Translations under genes and position numbers: made by a program
The notes under the pieces: model-generated
Told to the model about the DNA's origin: nothing
Seen by the model: the letters and a program-made list of their open reading frames with translations, nothing else
Databases searched by the model: none
Part shown: positions 43,898 through 52,699 of the stretch, piece after piece
How positions within the stretch are numbered: position 1 is the first letter of the stretch
Layout of the letters: the number at the start of each line of letters is the position of its first letter
Source: Mariniflexile sp044335535
GTDB lineage: Bacteria > Bacteroidota > Bacteroidia > Flavobacteriales > Flavobacteriaceae
Direction: 5' to 3'
NCBI RefSeq assembly: GCF_044335535.1
Contig: NZ_JBIQVZ010000001.1
Span: 744,001-808,000, forward strand
DNA length: 64,000 nt

Positions 43898-44989
43898 ATG
43901 TATCGCATTATTATAATTTCTATCTTGGTATTTACATTTGGTTGTAAAGATGACACACAATTAATTCGATTGAAAAATGAATTGAATTTTGAAAATGACC
44001 TAACACAACAATTTCATTTAGCCCCAGATTCAATTATTAGCATAACTGGAAAAAAAGGGACTAAAATTACTTTTAAAATTGAAGACCTAGAAGGTATTTT
44101 AAATGGTCCAAACATAAAGGATTCGATTTATATAAATCTTATAGAGCTAACCTCAAAACAAGATTTATTAATGGCAAATGCTCAAACAAAATCAGATAAT
44201 AAATGGTTGATTTCTGGTGGTGCTTTTAAAATTGAAATATATAGCAATGGTGAAGCTTTAAAGTTGAAAAGTGGCAAAAACATTTCTATAACGTTTCCTA
44301 AAACTTCTGATGTAAATAATATGCAACTATTTTATGGGAAAAGAGATGAAAATAATTTTATGGACTGGAAAGAGTCTAACATCAATTTAGAAGAAAGGAA
44401 ATATTTCTCGATTTATTATACGTTAGCTAGTAGGATGGATACAGAATCAGCCAGAAGATTTGGTATTGATATTTATGAAGACTATTTTATCGCAGACATA
44501 CTTGGGTTCAAAACTCTAAATGAATACAAATTAAAATATCCTAAAGAAGACAGTCTTTATATAGAAAATGACACCTTATCCAATTTAAAATCTTGGAAAA
44601 ATTACGACCATTTAGCCCGAAATACTTATAATTCAAAACTATATGACACTTATTATAACACCATTGAAACTTCTAAATTGGGTTGGGTAAATATTGACAA
44701 ATTTGCTCCAGAATTGCCAAAAGCAACTCTTAAATTTGATTATCCTGATAATTTTGATGCCATACAAACCTATATAGCTGATGAAAAAGACAATACTATC
44801 TTAAACGTTTACACCAATGAGGTAGAAATACCTATAAACAGAAGTTTTTATATTATTTCATTTGCCATAAAAGATGAAACGTTTTACATTTATAAAAAGT
44901 CTGTTAGAGTTAGTAAAAACTCAACACAATCTATCCAATTGAAAAAAATCAATAAAAGTCAATTAAAATCTGTATTTGAATTGAAGTAG
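43898..44989 (+). CDS. Lipoprotein of unknown function
   Basis: A 363-residue protein with a short signal and lipobox (FTFGC, Cys16). A beta-rich region (about 40-150) holds the pattern ISGGAFKIEIYSNGEALKLK followed by SGKNISITFP, a motif I associate with a group of Bacteroidetes lipoproteins; no enzyme motif is seen. The C-terminal 150 residues are charged and may include a carboxypeptidase-regulatory-like fold. It follows murI after about 55 bp and could be cotranscribed. Confidence 0.7.
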   Translation: MYRIIIISILVFTFGCKDDTQLIRLKNELNFENDLTQQFHLAPDSIISITGKKGTKITFKIEDLEGILNGPNIKDSIYINLIELTSKQDLLMANAQTKSDNKWLISGGAFKIEIYSNGEALKLKSGKNISITFPKTSDVNNMQLFYGKRDENNFMDWKESNINLEERKYFSIYYTLASRMDTESARRFGIDIYEDYFIADILGFKTLNEYKLKYPKEDSLYIENDTLSNLKSWKNYDHLARNTYNSKLYDTYYNTIETSKLGWVNIDKFAPELPKATLKFDYPDNFDAIQTYIADEKDNTILNVYTNEVEIPINRSFYIISFAIKDETFYIYKKSVRVSKNSTQSIQLKKINKSQLKSVFELK

Positions 44990-44991
44990 GG

Positions 44992-45085
44992 GTTTGCGTT
45001 AGGGATAGTAGTGGAAATCCTTTTTGTGAGGCACGAGCAAAAAAGATTGCAACGTATAGCCCGACCCTTGTGGTAACGCCCAAAC
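44992..45085. ncRNA. Structured intergenic element, possible RNA or dispersed repeat
   Basis: The ends GTTTGCGTTA and TAACGCCCAAAC pair with a 2-base bulge. Inside, CTTTTTG pairs with CAAAAAAG, and the segments GGGATAGTAGTGGAAATCC and ATAGCCCGACCC look unlike the AT-rich surroundings. I recall similar intergenic sequences in other Flavobacteriaceae but cannot verify this here. It lies between two convergent genes. Confidence 0.4.
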
Positions 45086-45115
45086 ACTTAATAAGATTCC
45101 TTTCTTCAAAGGCAT

Positions 45116-45631
45116 TCACTCTTTAAACCAACTGGAATACTTTATATAATTATTAGCTATGCGGTCTATTTGTCCAGAAATTAACTCTTGGCTTATATCT
45201 TTTATTTTTACGGCCGGTACACCTGCATAAATACTCCCCGATTCCACTCTGGTGTTCTGGGTTACTACAGCGCCTGCTGCAATAATGCTGTTGCTTTCAA
45301 TCACGCAATTGTCCATAATAATGCTTCCCATACCCACCAAAACATTGTCATGTATGGTGCAACCGTGTACTATAGCGTTATGCCCAATAGATACGTTGTT
45401 GCCTATATTGGTTGGAGCGGTTAGATAAGTAGCGTGTATAACAGCACCGTCTTGCACATTGACTTTATTGCCCATTTTTATGTAATTGACATCACCACGA
45501 ACCACGGCATTAAACCAAATACTGCATTGAGAACCTGCTACGACATCTCCTACAATGGTGGCGTTTTCGGCTATGTAGCAATCGTTTGGGAATTGTGGTG
45601 ACTTTCCGTTTACTGATTTTATTATTGGCAT
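45116..45631 (-). CDS. Gamma-class carbonic anhydrase-like protein
   Basis: A 171-residue left-handed beta-helix protein made of hexapeptide repeats. Three putative zinc-binding histidines are at 66, 84 and 89, in VIHATYL and GHNAIVHG, the spacing of gamma carbonic anhydrases and their relatives (YrdA/PaaY). Activity is not certain, since many relatives are inactive or use other substrates. It follows the LytTR regulator on the same strand across a 35-bp set of five 7-bp units that runs right up to its ATG. Confidence 0.88.
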   Translation of the reverse strand: MPIIKSVNGKSPQFPNDCYIAENATIVGDVVAGSQCSIWFNAVVRGDVNYIKMGNKVNVQDGAVIHATYLTAPTNIGNNVSIGHNAIVHGCTIHDNVLVGMGSIIMDNCVIESNSIIAAGAVVTQNTRVESGSIYAGVPAVKIKDISQELISGQIDRIANNYIKYSSWFKE

Positions 45632-45666
45632 TTGGATATTGATTATTGTCTATTTATTATTTACTA
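45632..45666 (-). repeat. Five degenerate heptads from the LytTR stop codon to the next ATG
   Basis: On the minus strand the 35 bases from the TAG stop to the ATG of the carbonic anhydrase gene divide into five units of the form TANNNAA, starting with the stop codon itself and ending at the ATG. One unit is TAGACAA, close to the TAGACGT of the rpsU array. Confidence 0.6.
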
Positions 45667-46398
45667 TTGAAAATACGATAAAAGTTCGGACTTTCTAGAG
45701 GCAGAAACCATAATTTCCTTTCCGTTGCTTAACACGACGCTTCCGCCCTTTCCTTTTACATATTTTACGACTTCATTAACGTTTACTAAATACGATTTAT
45801 GTACTCTAGCAAAGCTACCATCAATCAATATATCTTCAAAATATTTCAATGTTTTACTTACTATTTTTTTCTTGTTGGTGTTTAAATGAATCTCGGTGTA
45901 ATTGTCATCGGCTTTACAATATAAAATATCCGAAGTATTCAGAACCTCGAAACCATCTAATTGCGGAATGGTTATTTTACCATGAACATTATTGGTTTTA
46001 GGAACAAGCACTTGGTCTTGAAGTGCGTTTTCTTTGGTTTTGATTTCGGTTACATAATCGACTGCTTTAATAAGTTCGTCTATGGAAATGGGTTTCATTA
46101 AATAATATGACGCATGGGCGTTTAAGGCATCAATAGCATAGTGATTATAGGCGGTTACAAAGATGGTTTCGAAATTAATATCGCCAACCCTGTCGAGTAA
46201 ATCAAAAGCGTTTCCATAGGGCATTTCTACATCTAAAAACACTAAGTCTAAATCGTTATTTCGGATTAATACCAAAGCCTCTTCTACATTTGCAGCTTCG
46301 CCTAAAACGATTACGTTAGGACAGTATTTTTTGAGATAATTTTTAAGAATGTCTCTGCTTGTTTCTTCGTCTTCTACGATTATGGCCGTTAGTTTCAT
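45664..46398 (-). CDS. LytTR-type response regulator
   Basis: A 244-residue protein from the ATG at 46398 (the earlier in-frame codon is TTG). The receiver domain spans about 3-120, with acidic pocket ED at 9-11 and phospho-acceptor Asp56 in LVFLDVEMP. A LytTR DNA-binding domain spans about 140-244, with FARVHKSYLVN and ILYCKADDNYTEI. It is encoded about 110 bp after its likely partner kinase. LytTR regulators of this pair type often act on envelope or stress genes; the targets here are unknown. Confidence 0.95.
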   Translation of the reverse strand: MKLTAIIVEDEETSRDILKNYLKKYCPNVIVLGEAANVEEALVLIRNNDLDLVFLDVEMPYGNAFDLLDRVGDINFETIFVTAYNHYAIDALNAHASYYLMKPISIDELIKAVDYVTEIKTKENALQDQVLVPKTNNVHGKITIPQLDGFEVLNTSDILYCKADDNYTEIHLNTNKKKIVSKTLKYFEDILIDGSFARVHKSYLVNVNEVVKYVKGKGGSVVLSNGKEIMVSASRKSELLSYFQ

Positions 46399-46431
46399 CA
46401 AAATATTTTTTATTCTTTATTATTATTTGCG

Positions 46432-46452
46432 CTTCGACAAGCTCAGCGTGAC
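46432..46452 (+). repeat. Dispersed repeat unit CTTCGACAAGCTCAGCGTGAC
   Basis: One of three close copies in the window of a TTCGAYAAGCTCA-type sequence (others at 54044-54064 and 62305-62325). It lies between the kinase and regulator genes. Confidence 0.6.
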
Positions 46453-46489
46453 ATTTTAACTTTTAATTGGCTTGTGGACTAAGTTCAAA

Positions 46490-46510
46490 ATTGTTAATTG
46501 TTAATTGTTA
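46490..46510 (-). repeat. Three perfect heptads (TAACAAT) at the kinase stop codon
   Basis: On the minus strand TAACAAT occurs three times in tandem, the first unit beginning with the TAA stop codon of the sensor kinase. Confidence 0.8.
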
Positions 46511-48682
46511 ATCTTTTTTCAAAGTTACAACCACTTTGGTTCCTCTATCCTCTTCATCTGTAAAATCATTTACAAACACATCGACTTTATCTTTATACAT
46601 GGCATTTAAAATAGACACACGCTTTTGAATATTACCCATGCCTTTTGAATTTTGTTTTTTCTGATTTTCGGTTTTTAGGGCTTTCGATTTTTGGCGTCCA
46701 ATACCATCATCTGTAATGGTTATTTTAATTTCTTCAGGATTACTTTGTGAAATGCTAATGTCCAGCCTCCCTTTTGTTTTTTTGTACCGCAATCCGTGCC
46801 AAACAGCATTTTCAATGTAGGGTTGCAACAACATGGGCGGAATAACAAACTCGCTTGTATTAATATTTTCATCGATTGTTATGTTATAATCGAACTTATC
46901 TTGAAACCTAAAATGTTCCAACTTGGTGTATAGTTCTAAAAGCTCAATCTCTTTTTCCAGAGGAATAAAATCCTCTTCACTATTTTCTAAAACGGCTCGC
47001 ATTAATAATGAAAAGTCTGTCAGGTATTTGTTAGCTGTTCTTTCATCATTTGATGCTATAAAACTATTTACCGAATTTAGGGCATTAAAAATAAAGTGCG
47101 GATTCATTTGACTTCGTAAACTTTTTAACGCTAACAAATTGTTTGCCAACCGCTGTTGTTTGATGTACTTAAACATTAAAAAACCAGCTACCAACAATAA
47201 TATAACACCACCTATTAATGAGTAAATAATAACCTTTTGGCGTTTGGCTTGTTCTAAATTAAGCTCGTATTTACTTTCGGATAATGCTCTATCGCTTTCT
47301 AAACTTAAAATTCTATTTTGTTTTGCAACAATTTCTTTACTAAACCTAGCGGCTTGCGATATTTCCTGTTCTTTTAATGAATATAATTGATCTACTAAAT
47401 CTACATAACTTTGGTAGGCTACAAGTGCTTTATCAAATTCCCCGGCTTCTCTATACACTTCCGAAAGTTTTCTGGTAGCATCTTTTTGAACGATTAAATC
47501 TTCTTTATCATCAGCTTCCTCTATACTTTTCTTCAAATAAGGTATCGCATTAACATAATCTCTTTGAGAAGCATAGGCATTCCCTATTTTATAATTTTGT
47601 TTTTGCGGGGTTAACGCACTTTCATTATTTAAAATAGAATCTTTTTGGATATCTTTTATTTGTTTTAAGGCTTCTTTTCTAAGTTGAATTTCACTTGAAT
47701 AATTGTTTGTCTCATTTTTAAAATCGGCGACTTTAATTTTTTCTTCAACAGCACGCTTTTTGTTTTGAGTATTGGCGAGCTTTAAAGATTCATTAAAAAA
47801 CCCTTCTGCTTTTTGGATTTCACCTTTAGCATTATAAACCTGTGCTATTTTAGAGTTTAAATCGGTTACTTTTGGAGATATTAAATGCTTTTGTGCTACT
47901 TTTAAACCATCGTTATATGCATTAATGGCCGATTGATACGATTTTGTCAGCAGATAGACATCACCAAGTCCTTCGTATAATTCTACCAATTGCCAATTAG
48001 ACAATTCCTTTTTGTTAATGCCATTATAAATTTGAAGACTTTCTTGATAGTTCTTGTTTTGTTTATAGGCGGAAGCCAATTTTAACTTAACGACATTCGT
48101 ATTGATGCTCTGAATGCTAATTCGGTAGTTTGAAACCGCTAAATCATACTGTTTCCAATACAAATAAATATCACCTAAAACCTCATAGGCTTCGCTGTTT
48201 TCTTTTGAAGAATTACTAGCTCCCAGTGCTTTCTCAATAAATTGGATACTCTTTTTAGCATCTTTTTTTAAATGCGTTTCAGCAGAATCTATAAGAGATT
48301 TAAACAATTCGGGGTTGATTCTTGAATACTTTTTTTTAGAATATTGAACATCTTCAATACTAGGCTGTACCTCCACTTTAATACGTTCATTGCTTTGGAT
48401 ACTATAATAAACCGTTTCAAAATCTTTATGTTTTATGGTGAGTTCATCGCCTTTTCTAGCTTCAATTCTAAAATTACCTCCTAAATCGGTCGTTGTATAA
48501 GAACCCCCATTCACTTCAATATTGACATTCGGAATCGGGTTTTTAGTATCACTTTCAATCACAGAACCTCGAACCGTAAATGTTGGTTGATTATTTAAGC
48601 TTTTGTCATTTTCTTGAGCCAACAAAACCGTTGTGCACAACATCATGCATACAAACCATATATATTTTAGTGACGACTTCAT
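46508..48682 (-). CDS. LytS-type sensor histidine kinase with TPR repeats
   Basis: A 724-residue protein. A signal peptide (about 1-22) is followed by a carboxypeptidase-regulatory-like beta domain (about 32-105), a series of TPR repeats (about 145-420), a coiled segment, one membrane helix (about 486-506) and a His_kinase domain with the acceptor in LRSQMNPHFIFNALNSVNSF. A HATPase with PPMLLQPYIENAVWHG and DDGIGRQKS ends the protein. It would sense something in the periplasm and phosphorylate the LytTR regulator encoded next to it. Confidence 0.94.
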   Translation of the reverse strand: MKSSLKYIWFVCMMLCTTVLLAQENDKSLNNQPTFTVRGSVIESDTKNPIPNVNIEVNGGSYTTTDLGGNFRIEARKGDELTIKHKDFETVYYSIQSNERIKVEVQPSIEDVQYSKKKYSRINPELFKSLIDSAETHLKKDAKKSIQFIEKALGASNSSKENSEAYEVLGDIYLYWKQYDLAVSNYRISIQSINTNVVKLKLASAYKQNKNYQESLQIYNGINKKELSNWQLVELYEGLGDVYLLTKSYQSAINAYNDGLKVAQKHLISPKVTDLNSKIAQVYNAKGEIQKAEGFFNESLKLANTQNKKRAVEEKIKVADFKNETNNYSSEIQLRKEALKQIKDIQKDSILNNESALTPQKQNYKIGNAYASQRDYVNAIPYLKKSIEEADDKEDLIVQKDATRKLSEVYREAGEFDKALVAYQSYVDLVDQLYSLKEQEISQAARFSKEIVAKQNRILSLESDRALSESKYELNLEQAKRQKVIIYSLIGGVILLLVAGFLMFKYIKQQRLANNLLALKSLRSQMNPHFIFNALNSVNSFIASNDERTANKYLTDFSLLMRAVLENSEEDFIPLEKEIELLELYTKLEHFRFQDKFDYNITIDENINTSEFVIPPMLLQPYIENAVWHGLRYKKTKGRLDISISQSNPEEIKITITDDGIGRQKSKALKTENQKKQNSKGMGNIQKRVSILNAMYKDKVDVFVNDFTDEEDRGTKVVVTLKKD

Positions 48683-48880
48683 TATGAGATAAACTTACGC
48701 ACTTTACTTGATAAAATAAAATGAAGATTTTACAAAAAGATGTAATTATTATTCAGAATGGATGTGTTTACGCATTTATATACTAAACTGGCTCATTCAT
48801 CGCTTGCCCTTACTCATTCTTAGTTTTTTAAGAAAAAAGTTGATTATAGATTTATGGTGTTAATCAAAAAACAAAAAATT

Positions 48881-50038
48881 ATGAAAACACATTTTAAAAC
48901 ACTCGTATTCAGCATTGCTCTAATTGGATTTACAGCTTGTAACGCCAATAACAAAAAACAACCTGCTAACTATGCTCAAACTGAAATAGCAAAACATGAA
49001 ATCAATAAACAATTTATTAAAGTCGCCCTTTTATTAGATACCAGCAATAGCATGGACGGATTAATAGACCAAGCGAAAGCACAACTTTGGGATATTGTAA
49101 ATGAACTATCATACGCAAAATGTGGCAGTAACAAACCTAATCTAGAAATCGCTTTATACGAATATGGCAATGATGGATTGAACAGTGCTGAAGGTTATAT
49201 ACGGCAGGTTTTGGCATTTAGTACTGATTTAGATGAAATCTCGAAAGAGCTTTTTTCGTTAACCACAAATGGCGGTGAGGAATACTGCGGACAAGTAATT
49301 CAAACCTCTTTAAATCAACTAAACTGGGGTAAAAATCCAGATGATTTAAAACTCATTTTTATTGCGGGCAACGAACCCTTCACACAAGGAAAAGTAAATT
49401 ATAAAGATGTTTCGGTTAATGCTAAAGAAAAAGGCATCACCATAAATACTATTTTTTGTGGTGATTACAACCAGGGCATTTCAACATCATGGAAAGATGG
49501 CGCAGCATTAACAAATGGTGATTATATGGCTATTAATCAAAATAAAACTACAGTTCATATTGTGTCACCTTATGATGATGAGATTCTTATACTCAATCAG
49601 AAATTAAACAAAACCTACGTGATTTACGGCAAAATAGGAAAACAAAAAATAGCATTACAAGCTGAGCAGGACAGCAATGCACAAGGTTACAGTAAAGCCA
49701 ATGCCGTTAGCAGAACCGTTAGCAAAAGTTCGCATTTATATAAAAATGAAACTTGGGATTTGGTGGATGCTGTTGAATTAAAAGAAGTTTCGGTTGAAAC
49801 CTTAAAAGATGATGCTTTACCTGAAGAATTAAAGGGGAAATCGGCTGCTGAAATCAAAAAATATGTTTCAGAAAAAAAGAAAGAGCGCGAACAAATTCAA
49901 AATAAAATTCAAGAATTAAACGCAAAACGCAAAATCTATATTTCAGAACAAAAAACAGATACCAAAAATGGGTTGGAAAATGCCATGACCAACGCTATTA
50001 AAGAACAGGCAAAAAAGAAGAAATATACTTGGAATTAA
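48881..50038 (+). CDS. VWA-domain lipoprotein
   Basis: The start at 48881 gives MKTHFKTLVFSIALIGFTAC with a lipobox Cys20; an ATG nine codons earlier would bury the signal. The rest is a von Willebrand factor A domain with the metal-binding DTSNS in VALLLDTSNSMDGLID, an EIALYEYGNDG strand and FIAGNEPFTQG. A lysine/glutamate-rich helical tail closes it (about 325-385). Such domains bind partner proteins through a divalent metal. Total 385 residues. It is divergent from the kinase, alone on its strand. Confidence 0.85.
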   Translation: MKTHFKTLVFSIALIGFTACNANNKKQPANYAQTEIAKHEINKQFIKVALLLDTSNSMDGLIDQAKAQLWDIVNELSYAKCGSNKPNLEIALYEYGNDGLNSAEGYIRQVLAFSTDLDEISKELFSLTTNGGEEYCGQVIQTSLNQLNWGKNPDDLKLIFIAGNEPFTQGKVNYKDVSVNAKEKGITINTIFCGDYNQGISTSWKDGAALTNGDYMAINQNKTTVHIVSPYDDEILILNQKLNKTYVIYGKIGKQKIALQAEQDSNAQGYSKANAVSRTVSKSSHLYKNETWDLVDAVELKEVSVETLKDDALPEELKGKSAAEIKKYVSEKKKEREQIQNKIQELNAKRKIYISEQKTDTKNGLENAMTNAIKEQAKKKKYTWN

Positions 50039-50050
50039 CGAGATTGAGGC

Positions 50051-50075
50051 GTCATTCTGAATTTATTTCAGAATC
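50051..50075 (+). repeat. Short inverted repeat after the VWA gene
   Basis: ATTCTGAA and TTCAGAAT arms (50054-50061 and 50067-50074) surround a 5-base loop. It resembles the GTCATTCTGAA-type intergenic repeats seen in flavobacterial genomes, which I recall but cannot check here. Confidence 0.45.
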
Positions 50076-50199
50076 ACAGGATGAAGTTTTTCAATTATAA
50101 TGAGAAACTGAAATCAAAGATTCATAAATACCAATAAAAAATAAATATAAATGAATAAACAAGTTCAGTTTGACGAATCCTCAACTAAATCTACCACTT

Positions 50200-51201
50200 T
50201 TAATTCACCGCAGGACATTTACAATCGTAACGTTCGCGCCTGCAATTAAAATTGTAGCCTAATGTTAATTGATGAAAACCGCCATTGGCAAACACCACCG
50301 AATTAGATTGATAGGTATAAGTATAAGCAAACATAAAGTCACTATAATTCACTCCTAAAATTGGGGTTATTTGTTGTAAGCGTTGACTATTTACAGCATC
50401 AGATTGGGTATATTCTGCACCGTCAAAACTATTTCTATATGATAAGCCACCCCAAATTTTACCAAATTCTACATCCTTATATACTTTCGCATTTACATCA
50501 AGAGAAGGCTCTTTAGTTTCATCTCTGTACTGAAACATCAACGAAGGTTCGTAACTCCATTCGCTTCCGTATTTACTAAACACATAACCAGTAGATATTA
50601 AATAGCGTCTTAAATTACTGGTAATATTAACATCTTTATTTATTCCAGCATTCTTCAACACATTTTTCACGGTACCATGTACATAAAAATCTAAAAAATG
50701 GTATGACACTCCTAAGTCTATATTGAAGTTAGTCTCGTTCTGCACAACGCCATCTATTATAGGGTCTGGTCCATCAAACAAAAAAGAAGTTTCATCTAAT
50801 TTATACTGAATAAACCCGGCACTCAACCCAAAAGAGAGCATATTCAAATCGGTTTCCGTTCTAGAAAACATAATGTGATGTGCATAGGTTGCATAAGCAC
50901 CAGATTGCGAATGGTACCCGTTGTTATCGGTATACAAAATACCTCCAATGGCAGAGGGCGAATCTCCAATGCGTCCATTCATACTTAATGTTAAAAGCTT
51001 GGGCGCATCTTCATGTCCAAACCATTGCTGGCGTGCCGTTAGTCTAACTTTAGAACAGTTAGCAATACCCGCCATCGACGGATGAATTAAATAATAATTG
51101 TCGGTAAGGTAATCGGTATATATCGGTAAGCCTTCTTGCGAATTTGCAATATGAGCGAACAAAACGCTAACTGCTACCATGAAAATATTCTTTAACTTCA
51201 T
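50200..51201 (-). CDS. PorP/SprF-family type IX secretion membrane protein
   Basis: A 333-residue outer-membrane barrel from the ATG at 51201 (the earlier in-frame codon is TTG). After a signal peptide (cleavage near IANSQ) it has the family start LPIYTDYLTDNYYLIHPSMAG, LTARQQWFG and repeated aromatic strands, ending with RRERYDCKCPAVN. PorP/SprF proteins anchor type IX secreted adhesins or serve the secretion machine. Such genes often follow a large adhesin gene; none is nearby here. Confidence 0.92.
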   Translation of the reverse strand: MKLKNIFMVAVSVLFAHIANSQEGLPIYTDYLTDNYYLIHPSMAGIANCSKVRLTARQQWFGHEDAPKLLTLSMNGRIGDSPSAIGGILYTDNNGYHSQSGAYATYAHHIMFSRTETDLNMLSFGLSAGFIQYKLDETSFLFDGPDPIIDGVVQNETNFNIDLGVSYHFLDFYVHGTVKNVLKNAGINKDVNITSNLRRYLISTGYVFSKYGSEWSYEPSLMFQYRDETKEPSLDVNAKVYKDVEFGKIWGGLSYRNSFDGAEYTQSDAVNSQRLQQITPILGVNYSDFMFAYTYTYQSNSVVFANGGFHQLTLGYNFNCRRERYDCKCPAVN

Positions 51202-51532
51202 AAGTTCACTCAAGTTGATTTGCTATTGTACAAACGCTTTGGTTATAAAGAGACTGTTTAAGTTTTATCCTTTGGCTCTTTCATGTGCCTTTTTCTGCCA
51301 TACTTCAGCTATTTTTCGATCCATAGCTACGGCTATAAATCTCAAAATACCTTCGTCTGACAAAAAATTACCCTATAAAACATTCCAAAAACAAAATTTA
51401 AACAATCTCTAAAAAATCATAAAAAAACAAAGCGTAAACTTTGCACTTCAATCTCTTAAAAAGAGGCAACAAAACTCAAATATATGGATATCTAAAGTTT
51501 TCTTTTAGTATTTTTGTAAAAAATTAGCTGAA
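51202..51532. other. Intergenic region with a possible gene remnant
   Basis: This 330-bp stretch separates the PorP/SprF gene from the nfu gene, divergently oriented, so it should hold both promoters. Inside, on the minus strand, is a short frame described separately. Nothing else stands out. Confidence 0.4.
51265..51363 (-). CDS. Possible small ORF or gene remnant
   Basis: A 32-codon minus-strand frame that opens with TTG and reads LSDEGILRFIAVAMDRKI, then AEVWQKKAHERAKG and a TAA stop. It has a plausible amphipathic composition unlike random AT-rich frames. An in-frame TAG lies just upstream, so it is either a tiny gene with a TTG start or the end of a decayed one. I do not recognise the family. 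Confidence 0.25.
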   Translation of the reverse strand: MSDEGILRFIAVAMDRKIAEVWQKKAHERAKG

Positions 51533-52435
51533 ATGAATACTTTCAAGGTTTCTGTGCGGGAAACATCAAATAACGCCATAATTAAATTTGAACTAAATGC
51601 TTTTATAACCAAGCATCAAAGTTTTGAATTTAACAACATAGATGAAGCTAAAGCATCACCTTTAGCGCAACAATTATTTTACCTGCCTTTTGTAAAAAAG
51701 GTATATATCTCTGGAAATTTTATTGCAGTAGAGCGCTACGGCATTGTAGAATGGAGCGATGTTCAAGACGAAGTGGCCGAACAAATTGAAGCCTACTTAA
51801 ACGATGGTGGCATTGTGATTGAAGAAACTGCCCAAGCTAAGAAAGTACCCGTTACCGTTTATGCCGAAAGTACACCAAACCCTTCGGTAATGAAGTTTGT
51901 GGCTAATAAAAAGATAGTAACGGCTCTTTTTGAATTCACATCTATAGATGAAGCCAAATTATCGCCATTGGCTACAGAGCTATTTCATTTTCCGTTTGTA
52001 AAAAGTGTTTTTATTGACGAAAATTATGTGTCTATAACTAAATATGATATGGCGGAATGGCAAGATATTACTATCGAACTACGTGAGTTTATTAGAAGTT
52101 ATATTGAAAACGGCAAAGATGTCGTATTACCAAATGCTGCAGAAACTTTAAAAAAATCGACTACACAATTAGATACGCAATATGAATCGTTGGATGACAC
52201 TTCTAAAGAAATCATTAATATTTTAGAAGAATATGTTAAACCCGCTGTTGCGAGTGATGGTGGCAATATTCAATTCATATCGTATGATGCCGAAAGTAAA
52301 AACGTAAGTGTAATGCTGCAAGGTGCTTGTAGTGGTTGTCCATCTTCAACTTATACCCTAAAAAGTGGTATTGAAAATATGCTAAAGGAAATGCTAAAAG
52401 GTAAGGTTGAAACAGTCGATGCCATAAACGGTTAA
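51533..52435 (+). CDS. Nfu-type iron-sulfur cluster scaffold/carrier
   Basis: A 300-residue protein. Two Nfu N-terminal domains in tandem occupy about 1-95 and 105-200 (the second begins VYAESTPNPSVMKFV), each with the SPLA-LF-LPFVK pattern. A C-terminal NifU domain has the cluster-binding CSGC in LQGACSGCPSSTYTL. It carries 4Fe-4S clusters to target enzymes. A duplicated N-domain is typical of this group in Bacteroidetes. Dodecin follows about 50 bp later. Confidence 0.95.
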   Translation: MNTFKVSVRETSNNAIIKFELNAFITKHQSFEFNNIDEAKASPLAQQLFYLPFVKKVYISGNFIAVERYGIVEWSDVQDEVAEQIEAYLNDGGIVIEETAQAKKVPVTVYAESTPNPSVMKFVANKKIVTALFEFTSIDEAKLSPLATELFHFPFVKSVFIDENYVSITKYDMAEWQDITIELREFIRSYIENGKDVVLPNAAETLKKSTTQLDTQYESLDDTSKEIINILEEYVKPAVASDGGNIQFISYDAESKNVSVMLQGACSGCPSSTYTLKSGIENMLKEMLKGKVETVDAING

Positions 52436-52484
52436 TTGCATAAATTTTATTAACTTTAGGTTTTTCACTTAAATTTTTAAAATT

Positions 52485-52685
52485 ATGTCTGTATTGAAAG
52501 TTATTGAAATTTTATCCAACTCCACCGAAAGTTGGGAAGATGCAGCTAGAAAAGCTGTAAAACATGCCTCTAAAAGCGTTAAAAATATTCGTTCTGTATA
52601 TGTTCAGGACCAAAGCGCTAGTGTTTCAAATGGTGAAATAACAGAGTTTAGAGTAACCCTAAAAATTACTTTTGAAGTAAGTTAA
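52485..52685 (+). CDS. Dodecin (flavin-binding storage protein)
   Basis: A 66-residue protein, MSVLKVIEILSNSTESWEDAARKAVKHASKSVKNI and so on in family style, with the dodecin helix-strand pattern and the Trp17 expected to stack on flavin. Dodecins form 12-subunit spheres that hold riboflavin, FMN or CoA. It sits between nfu and a DUF1304 gene. Confidence 0.95.
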   Translation: MSVLKVIEILSNSTESWEDAARKAVKHASKSVKNIRSVYVQDQSASVSNGEITEFRVTLKITFEVS

Positions 52686-52699
52686 ATTTTAATAAAAAA

